Shown in pieces: positions 1 through 9,831 of a stretch of DNA of 64,000 nt (its first letter is position 1; each line of letters begins with the position of its first letter). Made by a program: the position numbers and the translations under genes. The stretch covers positions 186,001-250,000 of the forward strand of contig NZ_JAVBXX010000007.1 in assembly GCF_030824335.1 (NCBI RefSeq), in the 5' to 3' direction. The notes beneath the pieces were generated by a model that did not search any database, was not told where the DNA came from, and was given only the letters and a program-made list of their open reading frames with translations. This DNA is from Azonexus sp. (GTDB taxonomy: Bacteria; Pseudomonadota; Gammaproteobacteria; Burkholderiales; Rhodocyclaceae).

Positions 1-372
1 AACAAGGGGTTTCTCGATCCGTTTTCACCGCAGGCTGAGGAGCATAAGGCGCATGCCAAAGTCTTGTTGAGCGATATTCACGCCCAGTTCATCGAGGTCG
101 TAAAAACTGGGCGCGGTCAGCGGCTCAAGGATGATCCGGAGGTTTTTTCCGGCTTGATGTGGACCGGTGCACAAAGTATCAAAATGGGTTTGGCTGATGA
201 TTTTGGTACCGTTGATTCTGTGGCGCGCGACGTGGTCAAGGTTGAAGATGTGCTTGATTACTCCATCAAGGAAAATATCGCCGAGCGCTTTGCCAAGCGA
301 CTGGGTGCAGGTGCGGTCGACAGTTTCTGGCGTGGATTTTCCAGTAGTGGATTTGGCTTTCGCCTGAACTGA
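1..372 (+). CDS. sppA: Signal peptide peptidase SppA, C-terminal part (5' truncated)
   Basis: The frame is open from base 1, giving the last 123 residues of the protein. The segment with GLMWTGAQSIKMGLADDFG matches the C-terminal part of S49-family proteases, which cut leftover signal peptides in the inner membrane. The catalytic Ser/Lys region lies upstream of the window and cannot be checked. The stop abuts the stop of the opposite-strand methyltransferase at 373. The neighbouring maf-rpmF-plsX order agrees with sppA placement in betaproteobacteria. Family assignment is by recalled motif only. Confidence 0.85.
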   Translation, partial: NKGFLDPFSPQAEEHKAHAKVLLSDIHAQFIEVVKTGRGQRLKDDPEVFSGLMWTGAQSIKMGLADDFGTVDSVARDVVKVEDVLDYSIKENIAERFAKRLGAGAVDSFWRGFSSSGFGFRLN

Positions 373-1080
373 TTACGCCAGTAGCAGGAAGACTGTCGGA
401 CGCCGCTCGATTTCGGGCGGCGTTTGTTTTTTCCACTGGGCAATCGTGCGTGTCTGTATCGACTCGCCGGGTAAGGTCAGGTCTGTTGCGACGCACAGGC
501 GACTTGCCGGTTGGCAGGTTTGCAGGATGGCATCGAACATGGCCCGGTTGCGGTAAGGCGTTTCGATAAATAGCTGCGTCTGTTTGTGCTTGCGCGAATC
601 GGTTTCCAGTTCACGCAGGGCTTTGTTGCGGTCGACTTCCTTGGCGGGTAAATATCCCAGAAAAGCAAAGCGCTGACCATTGAGGCCGGAGGCCATGAGA
701 GCCAGGAGCGGCGAGGAGGGGCCGACCAGCGGTACAACACGGATGTTTTCCTGTTGCGCCAAGGCAACCAGATTGGCGCCCGGGTCGGCGACGGCGGGGC
801 AGCCGGCTTCGGACAGCAGTCCGACGTTGTGGCCGGCGCGTAGTGGTGCCAGCAGGCGATCGAGAGCGTCTGTCTTGGTGTGTTCGTTCAGTTCGTCAAG
901 CTGCAGTTCCTGGAGTGGCAGATCGGTACCGGCGGCTTTCAGAAAGGCGCGGGCACTTTTCGCCTGCTCAACGACAAAGTGGGTCAGTGGCCGGATGGTT
1001 GCCAGAATATTGGGGTGCAGGTTGTCCTGGGGAGAGACCGGGCCGAGCGGAACGGGAATCAGGTAGAGCGTGCCTGTCAT
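373..1080 (-). CDS. SAM-dependent methyltransferase, RsmI/tetrapyrrole-methylase family
   Basis: A 235-residue protein beginning [13 protein letters not shown]. It has the tetrapyrrole (corrin/porphyrin) methylase fold: the central SEAGCPAVADPGANLVALA segment corresponds to the SAM-binding glycine-rich loop of RsmI, and VGPSSPLLALMASGLNG is also typical. It is shorter than RsmI (about 285 residues) and the motifs diverge, so it is probably a paralog and not the 16S rRNA C1402 2'-O-methylase itself. The ATG shares one base with the stop of maf (TGATG), so the two are translationally coupled. An upstream extension to 1221 exists but lies inside maf and was rejected. Substrate unknown. Confidence 0.8.
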   Translation of the reverse strand: MTGTLYLIPVPLGPVSPQDNLHPNILATIRPLTHFVVEQAKSARAFLKAAGTDLPLQELQLDELNEHTKTDALDRLLAPLRAGHNVGLLSEAGCPAVADPGANLVALAQQENIRVVPLVGPSSPLLALMASGLNGQRFAFLGYLPAKEVDRNKALRELETDSRKHKQTQLFIETPYRNRAMFDAILQTCQPASRLCVATDLTLPGESIQTRTIAQWKKQTPPEIERRPTVFLLLA

Positions 1081-1658
1081 CACAGTATCCCCGTGCCTTG
1101 CTGGCGCAGCATGTCGCATAGGGCAATCAGCGGCAGGCCAATCAGGGCGGTTGGGTCGTCGCCGTGCATGGCGGCCAGCAGGGCAATCCCCAGTCCTTCG
1201 GATTTGGCTGAGCCGGCGCAATTGTAGGCGGGTTCTCGGCGCAGATAATTTTCGATTTCGCTGTCGCTGAGGGTGCGGAAGGTGACCAGTGTCGGCACCC
1301 CGCGAACGTCGGTTCTGCCGGAGCGGGCGTTATACAGGCACAGCCCGGTAAAAAAGTTGACGGTTTGGCCGGAGAGTTCGCGTAATTGTTCGACGGCTCG
1401 TTCGTGCGTCCCGGGTTTTCCGTAAATTTTGCCGTTGACCGTAGCAACCTGGTCACTGCCGATAATCAGTGCATCCGGGTGGGTGTTGGCAACCGCTCTG
1501 GCTTTCGCTTCGGATAGGCGTAATGCCAGCGCTTCCGGGGCTTCGCCGGGCAGGGCGGTTTCGTCGGTTTCAGGGTTGGCGGTGATGAACGGGATGCCAA
1601 GGCGAGCGAGCAATTCCCTGCGATAAGGTGAGGTTGAGGCGAGGATAAGGTTTTGCAT
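1080..1658 (-). CDS. maf: Maf/YceF-type nucleoside triphosphate pyrophosphatase
   Basis: A 192-residue protein starting [17 protein letters not shown], the hallmark N-terminus of the Maf family, which hydrolyses non-canonical or methylated NTPs (m7GTP for YceF) to monophosphates. ETDE near residue 33 and IIGSDQVA near residue 70 carry the expected acidic residues. The ATG at 1658 was chosen over one 21 nt upstream because LASTSP then sits at the usual distance from the N-terminus. It lies head-to-head with yceD and upstream of the methyltransferase gene. YceF rather than YhdE subtype is inferred from the rpmF neighbourhood. Confidence 0.9.
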   Translation of the reverse strand: MQNLILASTSPYRRELLARLGIPFITANPETDETALPGEAPEALALRLSEAKARAVANTHPDALIIGSDQVATVNGKIYGKPGTHERAVEQLRELSGQTVNFFTGLCLYNARSGRTDVRGVPTLVTFRTLSDSEIENYLRREPAYNCAGSAKSEGLGIALLAAMHGDDPTALIGLPLIALCDMLRQQGTGIL

Positions 1659-1771
1659 GATGAAAGTTTTTGGCAACAAGGCCTTGCATCAATAACTTGA
1701 AGCAGCACTTTGTTTTGACTTGGACAGCCGAAAATAATATCATCTCGCGTTTTAGTCGGACCAGATTCAAA

Positions 1772-2260
1772 TTGAAAAGGATAGCTGACGCTTTTGCCTT
1801 TGCTCGGGATGCACGTGTTCTGAAAGGAACGCTGGCGGTTTCGACGCTTGAACGCCTGCATGATCTGCTGGCTGATGTGAGCGGGGAGGTTTCCTGGTGC
1901 ATCGAAGGTTTCAAGGATGAAGGCGGCGAGTTGATGTTGCAGTTGTCAGTTGGTGGTTGTATTCAACTGGCCTGTCAGCGTTGTCTTGAGGCAATCCCTT
2001 TCGAGCTGGATATCGATAGTCTGCTGGAAGTTGTTCCAGCAAGCGCCGATCTGTCGCAAGATGAGCTGGAAGATGATAGCCGGGATTTTTTGCCGGTGGA
2101 AAAAGAACTGGATGTGGCTGAACTGGTCGAGGATGAAATACTTTTGTCCCTTCCTGTTGCGCCACGGCACGAAAGATGTGGCTTGCCTGGTGCGGCCGGT
2201 GCTGGTGAGCGGGTTAATCCGTTTGCTGCGTTGGCTGAACTTAAAGGTAAGCCGAACTGA
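1772..2260 (+). CDS. yceD: YceD family protein (DUF177), large-subunit accumulation factor
   Basis: The frame ends in a DUF177-type protein with [10 protein letters not shown] and acidic stretches around [33 protein letters not shown]. In bacteria and plants this family sits before rpmF and supports 23S rRNA/50S accumulation, and here rpmF follows 19 nt later. The start is uncertain. Family members begin close to the DAFAFARD segment, which favours TTG at 1772 (162 residues, GGA at 1758-1760). The first ATG in frame is 1670 (196 residues), but its extra N-terminus is not family-like and runs into the maf promoter region. Confidence 0.78.
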   Translation: MKRIADAFAFARDARVLKGTLAVSTLERLHDLLADVSGEVSWCIEGFKDEGGELMLQLSVGGCIQLACQRCLEAIPFELDIDSLLEVVPASADLSQDELEDDSRDFLPVEKELDVAELVEDEILLSLPVAPRHERCGLPGAAGAGERVNPFAALAELKGKPN

Positions 2261-2279
2261 TTTTTATTGGAGTTACAAA

Positions 2280-2459
2280 ATGGCCGTTCAACAGAACAAG
2301 AAGTCCCCTTCCAAGCGTGGCATGCATCGCGCCCATGATTTTTTGACCGCTCCGCCGCTGGCCGTTGAGTCGACCACCGGTGAAACGCATCTGCGTCACC
2401 ACATTTCCCCCAACGGTTTTTACCGTGGCAAGAAGGTTCTGAAGGCCAAGGGCGAGTAA
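2280..2459 (+). CDS. rpmF: 50S ribosomal protein bL32
   Basis: A 59-residue basic protein beginning [20 protein letters not shown], the invariant start of bL32, and ending [14 protein letters not shown]. This is the cysteine-free form without a CxxC zinc ribbon. A GGAG ribosome binding site lies 7-8 nt before the ATG. It is preceded by yceD and followed by a terminator-like hairpin and plsX, the widespread yceD-rpmF-plsX arrangement linking ribosome and lipid synthesis. Confidence 0.97.
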   Translation: MAVQQNKKSPSKRGMHRAHDFLTAPPLAVESTTGETHLRHHISPNGFYRGKKVLKAKGE

Positions 2460-2469
2460 TCGTTCAGCA

Positions 2470-2512
2470 AAAGGCAGGTGGCTCCTGAGGGGGTAGCCTG
2501 CCTTTTTCTTTT
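2470..2512 (+). terminator. Intrinsic terminator/attenuator between rpmF and plsX
   Basis: AAAGGCAGG at 2470-2478 pairs with CCTGCCTTT at 2497-2505 and is followed by a T-rich tract to 2512. The 18-nt loop region contains a GAGGGGG purine run. The T-tract ends only 3 nt before the plsX ATG, so this hairpin probably meters transcription from the rpmF transcript into the fatty-acid genes. Confidence 0.75.
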
Positions 2513-2515
2513 GCC

Positions 2516-3544
2516 ATGACAACCCGCATTGCCATTGATTGCATGGGGGGTGACCACGGTCCGTCTGTGACGGTTCCGGCGGCTATCCATTTTCTTGCAG
2601 AACACCCGGCGGCTTATCTCGTTCTGGTTGGTCAGGATGAGGTGTTGCGCCCGCTTCTTGGTGGCAAGGCGGATGATCCGCGCTTGCGTATCGTGCATGC
2701 CAGTCAGGTCGTTGGTATGGATGAGTCGCCTGCGCTTGCCTTGCGCAACAAGAAAGACTCTTCGATGCGCGTGGCGATCAATCTCGTCAAGGCGGGCGAG
2801 GCTGACGCTTGCGTGTCTGCCGGCAATACCGGCGCCTTGATGGCGATTTCCCGTTTCGTGCTGAAAATGTTGCCCGGTATTGATCGCCCGGCAATTTGTG
2901 CCCCTTTGCCAACCGTCAATGGGCATACGCACATGCTGGATCTTGGTGCGAATGTCGATTGCGGTCCTGAGCACCTGCTTCAGTTCGGCATCATGGGTGC
3001 CATGCTGGTTGCTGCAATGGAGCACAAGGATCGGCCAACGGTCGGCATCCTGAATATTGGCGAAGAAGAGATCAAAGGTAACGAGGTGGTCAAGGCGGCT
3101 GCCGAGTTGCTGCGCGCTTCCGATCTGAATTTTATTGGCAATGTCGAAGGCGACGGCATTTACAAAGGAGACGCGGACGTTATCGTCTGTGACGGCTTTG
3201 TCGGCAATGTGGCGCTGAAGACCTCTGAAGGTTTGGCGCAGATGTTGGCGTCTTCGTTGCGCAATGAATTCAAGCGTAACTGGCTGACCAAGTTGGCCGC
3301 GCTGATTGCCATTTCGGTACTGAATAACTTCAAGAAGCGCTTTGATCACCGTCGTTACAATGGTGCAATCCTGCTGGGCTTGAAGGGTGTTTCGGTGAAA
3401 AGTCATGGTTCGGCCGATGAGCTTTCGTTTGGCAATGCCATTTCCCGCGCTTACGATGCCGCAGAAAATCGCGTGGTCGAGCGCATTAGCGATCGCTTGG
3501 CTCAAATGAATGCGGCCCTTGTTGCCGCACAGGAGAACGTCTGA
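2516..3544 (+). CDS. plsX: Phosphate acyltransferase PlsX
   Basis: A 342-residue protein with the family N-terminus [12 protein letters not shown] and internal [14 protein letters not shown] and [14 protein letters not shown]. PlsX is a peripheral membrane enzyme that converts acyl-ACP to acyl-phosphate for phospholipid synthesis. The start must lie here because CMGGDHG is near-terminal in the family, yet no Shine-Dalgarno sequence precedes the ATG; the upstream bases are the U-tract of a hairpin. The stop is immediately followed by the fabH ATG. Confidence 0.95.
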   Translation: MTTRIAIDCMGGDHGPSVTVPAAIHFLAEHPAAYLVLVGQDEVLRPLLGGKADDPRLRIVHASQVVGMDESPALALRNKKDSSMRVAINLVKAGEADACVSAGNTGALMAISRFVLKMLPGIDRPAICAPLPTVNGHTHMLDLGANVDCGPEHLLQFGIMGAMLVAAMEHKDRPTVGILNIGEEEIKGNEVVKAAAELLRASDLNFIGNVEGDGIYKGDADVIVCDGFVGNVALKTSEGLAQMLASSLRNEFKRNWLTKLAALIAISVLNNFKKRFDHRRYNGAILLGLKGVSVKSHGSADELSFGNAISRAYDAAENRVVERISDRLAQMNAALVAAQENV

Positions 3545-4504
3545 ATGTACGCACGGGTGAGCGGTACCGGCAGCTATCTTCCAGGTAAGCCGGTCAGTAA
3601 CGATGATCTTGCTGCGCGCGGGATTGAAACCAGCGACGAGTGGATTGTTACGCGCACCGGGATTCGTAGCCGGCATTTGGCTGAGCCGGGTGCTACGTCG
3701 AGCGAACTCGGTCTGATCGCCGCGCAGCGGGCGCTTGAGATGGCTGGCCTTGCGGCTGCTGAACTCGATTTGATCATCGTTGCCACGTCGACCCCGGATT
3801 ACATCTTCCCAAGTACTGCTTGCTTGATTCAGGGCAAACTCGGCAACAAAGGGGCTGCCGCTTTCGATGTGCAGGCTGTGTGCGCCGGTTTTACCTACGC
3901 CTTGGGGATCGCTGAAAAATTTATTGCTTCCGGGTCGCATAAAAAGGCACTGGTCATCGGTGCAGAAGTGTTTTCCCGTATTCTTGACTGGAACGATCGC
4001 GGTACCTGTGTGCTGTTTGGTGATGGTGCCGGTGCTGTTGTGCTGGAAGCGACTGAGCAGCCCGGTATCATGGCAACCGCCATGCATGCGGATGGTAGTC
4101 AGAGTGGCATTCTGAATGTCCCGGGGCAGATTTGCGGCGGCCAGGTCACAGGTGATCCGTTCTTGCGTATGGATGGTCAGGCGGTATTCAAATTTGCTGT
4201 CCGGGTGTTGTCTGAGATTGCCGAAGAAGTTTGTCAGTCGGCTGGCATCAAAACAGCCGATGTGGACTGGCTGATCCCGCACCAGGCCAATATTCGCATT
4301 ATTGAAGCAACTGGCAAAAAACTGGGTGTTGACCGCAGCAAGGTCATCGTAACAGTGGATCGCCACGGCAACACATCAGCTGCTTCGGTGCCGCTGGCGC
4401 TTGATGAAGCGGTGCGCGATGGGCGCATCCAGCGCGGCCACAAGGTGCTTCTCGAAGGCGTCGGTGGCGGTTTTACGTGGGGCGCAGCCCTGCTCGAATT
4501 CTGA
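3545..4504 (+). CDS. fabH: 3-oxoacyl-ACP synthase III (KAS III)
   Basis: A 319-residue condensing enzyme that starts fatty-acid synthesis by joining acetyl-CoA to malonyl-ACP. The catalytic triad is visible: Cys113 in QAVCAGF, His in [10 protein letters not shown] and Asn in [10 protein letters not shown]. Length and [12 protein letters not shown]-terminus are typical. The ATG directly follows the plsX stop without a gap, so translation is coupled. It is third in the rpmF-to-fabF series. Confidence 0.96.
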   Translation: MYARVSGTGSYLPGKPVSNDDLAARGIETSDEWIVTRTGIRSRHLAEPGATSSELGLIAAQRALEMAGLAAAELDLIIVATSTPDYIFPSTACLIQGKLGNKGAAAFDVQAVCAGFTYALGIAEKFIASGSHKKALVIGAEVFSRILDWNDRGTCVLFGDGAGAVVLEATEQPGIMATAMHADGSQSGILNVPGQICGGQVTGDPFLRMDGQAVFKFAVRVLSEIAEEVCQSAGIKTADVDWLIPHQANIRIIEATGKKLGVDRSKVIVTVDRHGNTSAASVPLALDEAVRDGRIQRGHKVLLEGVGGGFTWGAALLEF

Positions 4505-4521
4505 ACCAGGAAACCCTGAAA

Positions 4522-5448
4522 ATGTCTTTTGCGTTCGTTTTTCCCGGCCAGGGCTCACAGAGCGTTGGCATGATGTCCGCTTACGGCGAGGCTGCCGTAG
4601 TTCGCGCAACTTTCGCTGAAGCGTCTGCGGCGCTTGGCGATGATCTGTGGGCCATGGTGGCCGACGGACCGGCCGAAGTGCTGACCCAGACGGTCAATAC
4701 CCAGCCAGTGATGCTGACTGCTGGCATCGCAGCATGGCGTCTGTGGTGCGAAAAGGGCGGTAAATTGCCGGCGGTCGTGGCCGGTCACAGCCTGGGTGAA
4801 TATGCTGCGCTGGTGGCTGCCGGTGTCATCGAATTCAAGGATGCCGTACCGCTGGTGCGTTTGCGCGCGGCAGCCATGCAGGAAGCGGTACCGATGGGTA
4901 CAGGTGCGATGGCGGCGATTCTGGGTCTGGATAATGCCGGCATTATTGCCGCCTGCGAGGAGTCGGCGCAGGGCGAAGTCGTTGAGCCGGTTAACTTCAA
5001 TGCCAATGGCCAGACAGTCATCGCGGGTCACAAGGCGGCTGTTGAACGGGCCATGCTTGCCTGCAAGGCTCGTGGCGCCAAAATGGTCAAGGCGCTGCCA
5101 GTATCGGCCCCCTTCCATTCTTCATTGATTCGTCCGGCTGCCGACAAGCTGGCCGCTCGTCTGGCTGAGTTGAGCTTCAAGGCGCCGGCCATTCCGGTGA
5201 TCAATAATGTCGACGTTGAGATTGAGAATGATCCGGCACGCATCAAGGATGCGCTGATTCGTCAGGCTTACAATCCGGTGCGCTGGGTCGAGACCATCCA
5301 GAAAATGGCTGCCATGGGCGTGTCGACCATAGCAGAATGCGGGCCGGGCAAGGTGCTGGCCGGGCTGACCAAGCGTTGTGCGGATGGTGTTGCCGGCGTT
5401 GCGCTGGCTGATGCTGCTTCGATTGAAGCCAACCTGGGCCTGGAGTAA
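4522..5448 (+). CDS. fabD: Malonyl-CoA:ACP transacylase
   Basis: A 308-residue protein starting MSFAFVFPGQGSQSVGM, the standard FabD N-terminus, with the nucleophile elbow GHSLGEYAAL and the catalytic His in the PVSAPFHSS segment. It loads malonyl groups onto ACP. The ATG at 4522 has an upstream AGGA; an earlier GTG-type extension to 4477 would overlap fabH and was rejected. It lies between fabH and fabG in the operon. Confidence 0.96.
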   Translation: MSFAFVFPGQGSQSVGMMSAYGEAAVVRATFAEASAALGDDLWAMVADGPAEVLTQTVNTQPVMLTAGIAAWRLWCEKGGKLPAVVAGHSLGEYAALVAAGVIEFKDAVPLVRLRAAAMQEAVPMGTGAMAAILGLDNAGIIAACEESAQGEVVEPVNFNANGQTVIAGHKAAVERAMLACKARGAKMVKALPVSAPFHSSLIRPAADKLAARLAELSFKAPAIPVINNVDVEIENDPARIKDALIRQAYNPVRWVETIQKMAAMGVSTIAECGPGKVLAGLTKRCADGVAGVALADAASIEANLGLE

Positions 5449-5450
5449 GC

Positions 5451-6191
5451 ATGCTGAATGACAAGATTGCACTCGTTACCGGTGCGACGCGCGGTATTGG
5501 TCGTGCCATTGCACTCGATCTCGGCAAGCAGGGCGCCACGGTGATCGGTACGGCGACCAGCGAAGCCGGTGCTGGACAGATTTCTGCCTACCTTGCTGAA
5601 GTTGGCATCAAGGGCAAGGGTATTGTTCTTAATGTTACCGATGTCGCACAGACGGATGCTGCTTTGGCTGCTCTGGCCAAGGAATTCGGTGCCATCACCA
5701 TTCTCGTCAACAATGCCGGCATCACTCGGGACAATCTGGCGATGCGTATGGGTGATGATGAGTGGGATGCGGTCATCGATACCAATCTGAAGGCGGTTTT
5801 CCGTCTGTCGCGCGGCGTCATGCGTGGCATGATGAAGGCGCGCTTCGGGCGCATCGTCAATATTTCGTCGGTGGTCGGCTATTCCGGCAATGCCGGGCAG
5901 GCCAATTACTGTGCGGCGAAGGCCGGTGTCGCAGGGTTGAGCCGTTCGCTGGCCCGCGAACTGGGTAGCCGCAATATTACGGTCAACTGCGTTGCGCCGG
6001 GCTTTATTGCCACCGACATGACGCATGCCTTGACCGAAGAACAGAAGGCCGCCATGCTGGCGACGATTCCGCTGGCTCGTGCTGGCACACCTGAAGACGT
6101 CGCCGGTGCGGTCGGCTTCCTGGTTTCTCCCGCTGCCTCGTATGTCACGGGTACCACCGTGCATGTGAATGGTGGCATGTTCATGGATTGA
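5451..6191 (+). CDS. fabG: 3-oxoacyl-ACP reductase
   Basis: A 246-residue short-chain dehydrogenase that uses NADPH to reduce 3-oxoacyl-ACP in the elongation cycle. GATRGIGRAI near residue 11 is the Rossmann glycine motif, NNAG lies at 87-90, and the catalytic Ser140, Tyr153 and Lys157 are present. The C-terminal TGTTVHVNGGMFMD is characteristic of FabG. It starts 3 nt after the fabD stop. Confidence 0.96.
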   Translation: MLNDKIALVTGATRGIGRAIALDLGKQGATVIGTATSEAGAGQISAYLAEVGIKGKGIVLNVTDVAQTDAALAALAKEFGAITILVNNAGITRDNLAMRMGDDEWDAVIDTNLKAVFRLSRGVMRGMMKARFGRIVNISSVVGYSGNAGQANYCAAKAGVAGLSRSLARELGSRNITVNCVAPGFIATDMTHALTEEQKAAMLATIPLARAGTPEDVAGAVGFLVSPAASYVTGTTVHVNGGMFMD

Positions 6192-6214
6192 TTTCACCAA
6201 GCCCCGGCTTTTGG

Positions 6215-6220
6215 TAGAAT
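6215..6220 (+). promoter_or_regulatory. Possible -10 element (TAGAAT) for acpP
   Basis: A TAGAAT hexamer lies 44 nt before the acpP start in the 72-nt gap after fabG. A convincing -35 box is not seen at 16-18 nt (TTTCAC at 6192-6197 is weak). acpP is often transcribed separately at high level, which is the main reason to suspect a promoter here. Confidence 0.3.
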
Positions 6221-6263
6221 TAACACGTTTTTTTTCGTACCCCGAGGGGAAGGAGTTTTTCGA

Positions 6264-6500
6264 ATGGATAACATCGTAGAGCGCGTCAAGAAGATCGTCG
6301 CCGAACAACTGGGCGTGAACGAAGCGGACATCAAGAACGAGTCCTCTTTTGTGGATGATCTGGGCGCGGATTCCCTGGATACCGTCGAGCTGGTCATGGC
6401 ACTGGAAGAGGAATTCGAATGCGAAATTCCGGACGACCAGGCTGAGAAGATCACGACTGTTCAGCAGGCTGTCGATTACATCCTCGCTAACAAGCAGTAA
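6264..6500 (+). CDS. acpP: Acyl carrier protein
   Basis: A 78-residue acidic protein with the [14 protein letters not shown] phosphopantetheine site (Ser37), which receives its prosthetic group from AcpS, also encoded in this window at 19801-20178. The leader carries a strong purine-rich ribosome site (GAGGGGAAGGAG) consistent with very high expression. A strong terminator follows, so acpP can be made as its own transcript within the fab cluster. Confidence 0.98.
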   Translation: MDNIVERVKKIVAEQLGVNEADIKNESSFVDDLGADSLDTVELVMALEEEFECEIPDDQAEKITTVQQAVDYILANKQ

Positions 6501-6521
6501 ACCAATTCCGGTTTCAACCAG

Positions 6522-6558
6522 GCAAGGCCGGCCACCAAGGCCGGCCTTGCTATTTTTG
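6522..6558 (+). terminator. Strong intrinsic terminator after acpP
   Basis: GCAAGGCCGGCC at 6522-6533 pairs perfectly with 6539-6550 around a 5-nt loop, followed by TATTTTT. The 12-bp GC-rich stem should end most acpP transcripts and reduce read-through into fabF. Confidence 0.85.
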
Positions 6559-6575
6559 CTTTCGGAGTGCACATC

Positions 6576-7811
6576 TTGGCACGTCGTAGAGTCGTCATTA
6601 CCGGCCTCGGGCTGATTTCCCCGGTCGGCAACAGCGTTGAAGAAGGTTGGCAGAACATCATTGCCGGCCGTTCAGGTATCGCCCCCGTTACCCGCTTCGA
6701 TACTTCCACCTTTCCGGTCAAGTTTGCGGGCGAAGTGAAGAACTTCGACATTACGCAATACATTTCCGCCAAGGATGCGCGCCGGATGGACCGGTTCATC
6801 CATTACGGACTCGCTGCCGGCATACAGGCCGTGCGTGATGCTGGTCTGGATAAAGAAGGTGCCGCCGACCCGGAACGCGTGGGTGTGGCCATTGGTTCCG
6901 GCATTGGTGGTTTGCCGCTGATCGAGGAAACCAAGGAAGAATACATCGCGTCCGGTATCCGTAAGGTCTCACCGTTTTTCGTTCCCGGTTCGATCATCAA
7001 CATGATTTCCGGCAACCTGTCGATCGAGTTCGGCTTCAAGGGGCCGAATCTAGCCATCGTCACGGCGTGCACAACCGGTACGCACTCGATTGGCGAAGCT
7101 GCCCGGATCATTGAATACGGCGATGCCGACGTGATGGTCGCCGGCGGTGCCGAGTCGACCGTGTCGCCGCTCGGCATGGGCGGTTTTTGTGCGGCGCGTG
7201 CACTGTCCACGCGTAATGACGATCCGACAACCGCCAGTCGTCCGTGGGACAAGGACAGAGATGGCTTTGTGCTGGGCGAGGGGGCTGGTGTACTGGTTCT
7301 CGAAGAGTACGAACATGCAAAGGCCCGCGGCGCGAAGATTTACGCCGAAGTGGTCGGTTACGGCCGCAGTGCTGATGCCTATCACATCACCGCACCGAAC
7401 ATGGATGGCCCACGTCGCTCCATGGTCAATGCACTGAAGAACGCTGGTATCGCGCCGTCTGACGTGCAGTACGTCAATGCCCACGGGACTTCGACCCCGC
7501 TGGGCGACAAGAACGAGTCGGATGCCATCAAGGCCGCCTTTGGCGATTCGGCCTACAAGATCGTCGTCAATTCGACCAAGTCGATGACGGGCCATCTGCT
7601 GGGTGGTGCCGGTGGCGTCGAGTCGCTGTTTACCGTATTGGCGATCCATCACCAGATTTCTCCGCCGACCATCAATATCTTCAATCAGGATCCGGAATGT
7701 GATCTGGATTACTGCGCCAACGTGGCGCGGCCGATGAAGATTGATATCGCGCTGAAAAATAATTTCGGCTTCGGTGGGACCAACGGCTCACTGGTTTTCA
7801 AGCGCGTCTAA
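6576..7811 (+). CDS. fabF: 3-oxoacyl-ACP synthase II (KAS II)
   Basis: An elongating condensing enzyme of 411 residues with the Cys-His-His triad: Cys in [10 protein letters not shown], His in [11 protein letters not shown] and His in [15 protein letters not shown]. The start was placed at TTG 6576 because GGAG at 6564-6567 is 8 nt upstream and the product then begins [19 protein letters not shown], the usual FabF N-terminus. A GTG at 6567 overlaps the Shine-Dalgarno itself and is less likely. Confidence 0.95.
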   Translation: MARRRVVITGLGLISPVGNSVEEGWQNIIAGRSGIAPVTRFDTSTFPVKFAGEVKNFDITQYISAKDARRMDRFIHYGLAAGIQAVRDAGLDKEGAADPERVGVAIGSGIGGLPLIEETKEEYIASGIRKVSPFFVPGSIINMISGNLSIEFGFKGPNLAIVTACTTGTHSIGEAARIIEYGDADVMVAGGAESTVSPLGMGGFCAARALSTRNDDPTTASRPWDKDRDGFVLGEGAGVLVLEEYEHAKARGAKIYAEVVGYGRSADAYHITAPNMDGPRRSMVNALKNAGIAPSDVQYVNAHGTSTPLGDKNESDAIKAAFGDSAYKIVVNSTKSMTGHLLGGAGGVESLFTVLAIHHQISPPTINIFNQDPECDLDYCANVARPMKIDIALKNNFGFGGTNGSLVFKRV

Positions 7812-7830
7812 GACGTTTTCGCCAGGAATC

Positions 7831-7870
7831 GAACGGTGCAGTTTCCGATCATCATCGGGCTGCACCGTTC
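7831..7870 (+). promoter_or_regulatory. Stem-loop covering the ygfX start codon
   Basis: An 11-nt arm at 7831-7841 pairs perfectly with 7860-7870 (GAACGGTGCAG with CTGCACCGTTC). Inside, CCGAT (7845-7849) and ATCGG (7854-7858) pair around a 4-nt loop. The GTG start of ygfX at 7836 is buried in the lower stem. This should hinder initiation unless the hairpin is opened by ribosomes, protein or a coupled event. Confidence 0.6.
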
Positions 7871-8276
7871 GCGCTTTCTGGATTGTGCGGTGCTGATGCT
7901 GGTTCTCGGTATCAGCGGCGTAATGTTCGTATTTCCACGGTCGACCGCAATATTGGCAGGAATCCTGCTGTTCGCCTGGAGCGGGGCAGTGTTGGTCTGG
8001 TGGCAGTTAAAACCGGAAATTGCCTGCTTGCGTTTGCAACGTGACGGGCGTCTTGAAGTCCTGCTGCACGGTGCAACGGAGTTTCTGACCGGTCACTGCT
8101 TGCCTGGTGCGACAGTTCATCCCTGGCTGACGGCGGTACGCATTGAACTACCGAATGGTCAGCGACTTACCCTGCTGGCGACTGCCGATACGATGAGTCG
8201 TGAAGCATTCCGGCGCCTGCGCGTTTTTTTGCGCTGGCGGGCTGATTTCACTGCATTGCCGCTTAGCGGCCCTTGA
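7836..8276 (+). CDS. YgfX-like membrane protein (CptA family)
   Basis: A 146-residue protein with two hydrophobic segments near residues 15-35 and 38-55 followed by a basic soluble tail ([21 protein letters not shown]). This layout matches YgfX, described in E. coli as a membrane protein paired with SdhE, and homologs often sit next to fabF or nadB in betaproteobacteria. No sdhE is adjacent here. The GTG start has an AGGAA upstream but lies in a strong hairpin. Its end overlaps the 3' end of nadB by 14 nt. Confidence 0.65.
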   Translation: MQFPIIIGLHRSRFLDCAVLMLVLGISGVMFVFPRSTAILAGILLFAWSGAVLVWWQLKPEIACLRLQRDGRLEVLLHGATEFLTGHCLPGATVHPWLTAVRIELPNGQRLTLLATADTMSREAFRRLRVFLRWRADFTALPLSGP

Positions 8277-9831
8277 CAACTGTATCGCGAATTTTTGTAC
8301 TGGTTTCCGGGTAGTCACGGGAATAATGGAGTCCGCGACTTTCCTTGCGGCGCAAGGCACAGCGCACGATGAGATCGGCAGTGGCAACCAGGTTGCGTAA
8401 CTCGATCAAGTCGTGACTGACCCGGAAGTTGGCATAAAACTCTTCGATTTCACGCGTCAGCATGTCGATCCGGTGCTTGGCGCGTTTCAGTCGCTTCGTG
8501 GTGCGTACGATGCCGACGTAGTCCCACATGAAGCGGCGCAATTCGTCCCAGTTGTGGGAAATGACGACTTCTTCATCGGCATCGGTAACGCGGCTTTCGT
8601 CCCAGTGGGGTAGGTCGGGTAGCGTTGCTTTTGGGCTGCTCAGCATGTCGCCGACTGCGGCCTCCGAAAAAACCAGGCATTCGAGCAGCGAGTTGGAGGC
8701 CAGTCGGTTGGCGCCATGCAGGCCGGTGCATGAGGCTTCGCCGGCAACATACAAGCCTTCGACATCGGTGCGTCCGCGCAGGTCGCAGACGATACCGCCA
8801 CAGGTGTAATGGGCCGCCGGTACGACCGGGATCGGCTCCAGCGTAATATCGATCCCGAGTTCCAGACAGCGGGCGTGGATGTTCGGGAAGTGATTCTTGA
8901 TGAAGGCTTCGCCTTTGTGCGAGATATCCAGATAAACGCAATCCAGGCCACGTTTCTTCATTTCGAAGTCGATGGCACGGGCGACGATGTCGCGTGGCGC
9001 CAGTTCTTCGCGTTCGTCGTGTTCGGGCATGAAGCGCGTGCCATCCGGTAGCTTCAGCAGGCCGCCTTCGCCGCGCACGGCTTCCGAGATCAGGAAGGAC
9101 TTGGCCTTGGGGTGGTACAGGCAGGTAGGGTGGAACTGGATGAATTCCATGTTCGCCACCCGGCAACCGGCGCGCCAGGCCATGGCGATACCATCGCCGG
9201 TCGAGGTGTCGGGATTGGTGGTGAACAGGTAGACCTTGCCGGCACCGCCGGTGCCGATCAGCGTATTGGTCGCACCAATGGTCAGTACTTCGCCGGATGC
9301 GCTGTTCAAAACATACGCACCATAGCAGCGATTCTCTCCCGTGCCGATTTTCTTGCCGGTAATCAGGTCGACCGCAATATGGTCTTCAAATACCGTGATA
9401 TTGGGATGAACCCGAACTTTTTCAGTCAGCGTCTGCTGGACTGCCGCACCGGTGGCGTCGGCCACATGAATGACGCGGCGTGCGCTGTGGCCGCCTTCGC
9501 GGGTCAGATGGTAACCGGATTCGTCCTTGGTGAATGGGACACCCTGGTCAATCAACCATTCAATGGCGCGCCTGCCGTTTTCAACTACAAAGCGCGTGGC
9601 TTTCTCATCGTTCAGCCAAGCGCCGGCAATCAGCGTGTCTTGAATGTGCGCTTCAATCGAGTCTCGGTTGTCCAGCACCGCAGCAATACCGCCTTGTGCC
9701 CAACCCGAAGCCGAGTCTTCAAGTTTTCGCTTGCTGATCAGTGCGACGCGTGAGTTTTGTCCGGCAAGCCTAAGCGCCGCTGACTGTCCGGCCAAGCCGC
9801 TGCCGATGATGAGCACATCGAAGTTTTGCAC
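8263..9831 (-). CDS. nadB: L-aspartate oxidase
   Basis: A 522-residue FAD enzyme oxidising L-aspartate to iminoaspartate in de novo NAD synthesis. It has the N-terminal dinucleotide motif [16 protein letters not shown], the succinate-dehydrogenase-like [10 protein letters not shown], and [12 protein letters not shown] plus [17 protein letters not shown] near the C-terminal FAD site. Length is normal. It is convergent with ygfX and divergent from rpoE. nadA and nadC are not in the window. Confidence 0.96.
   Translation of the reverse strand: MQNFDVLIIGSGLAGQSAALRLAGQNSRVALISKRKLEDSASGWAQGGIAAVLDNRDSIEAHIQDTLIAGAWLNDEKATRFVVENGRRAIEWLIDQGVPFTKDESGYHLTREGGHSARRVIHVADATGAAVQQTLTEKVRVHPNITVFEDHIAVDLITGKKIGTGENRCYGAYVLNSASGEVLTIGATNTLIGTGGAGKVYLFTTNPDTSTGDGIAMAWRAGCRVANMEFIQFHPTCLYHPKAKSFLISEAVRGEGGLLKLPDGTRFMPEHDEREELAPRDIVARAIDFEMKKRGLDCVYLDISHKGEAFIKNHFPNIHARCLELGIDITLEPIPVVPAAHYTCGGIVCDLRGRTDVEGLYVAGEASCTGLHGANRLASNSLLECLVFSEAAVGDMLSSPKATLPDLPHWDESRVTDADEEVVISHNWDELRRFMWDYVGIVRTTKRLKRAKHRIDMLTREIEEFYANFRVSHDLIELRNLVATADLIVRCALRRKESRGLHYSRDYPETSTKIRDTVVKGR

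Noticed and set aside
2420..4366. 648-codon open frame on the minus strand
   Set aside because: Antisense to rpmF, plsX and fabH, whose motifs are unmistakable; low-complexity composition typical of a shadow frame.
5268..6572. 434-codon minus-strand frame
   Set aside because: Antisense to fabG and acpP; no family-like motifs.
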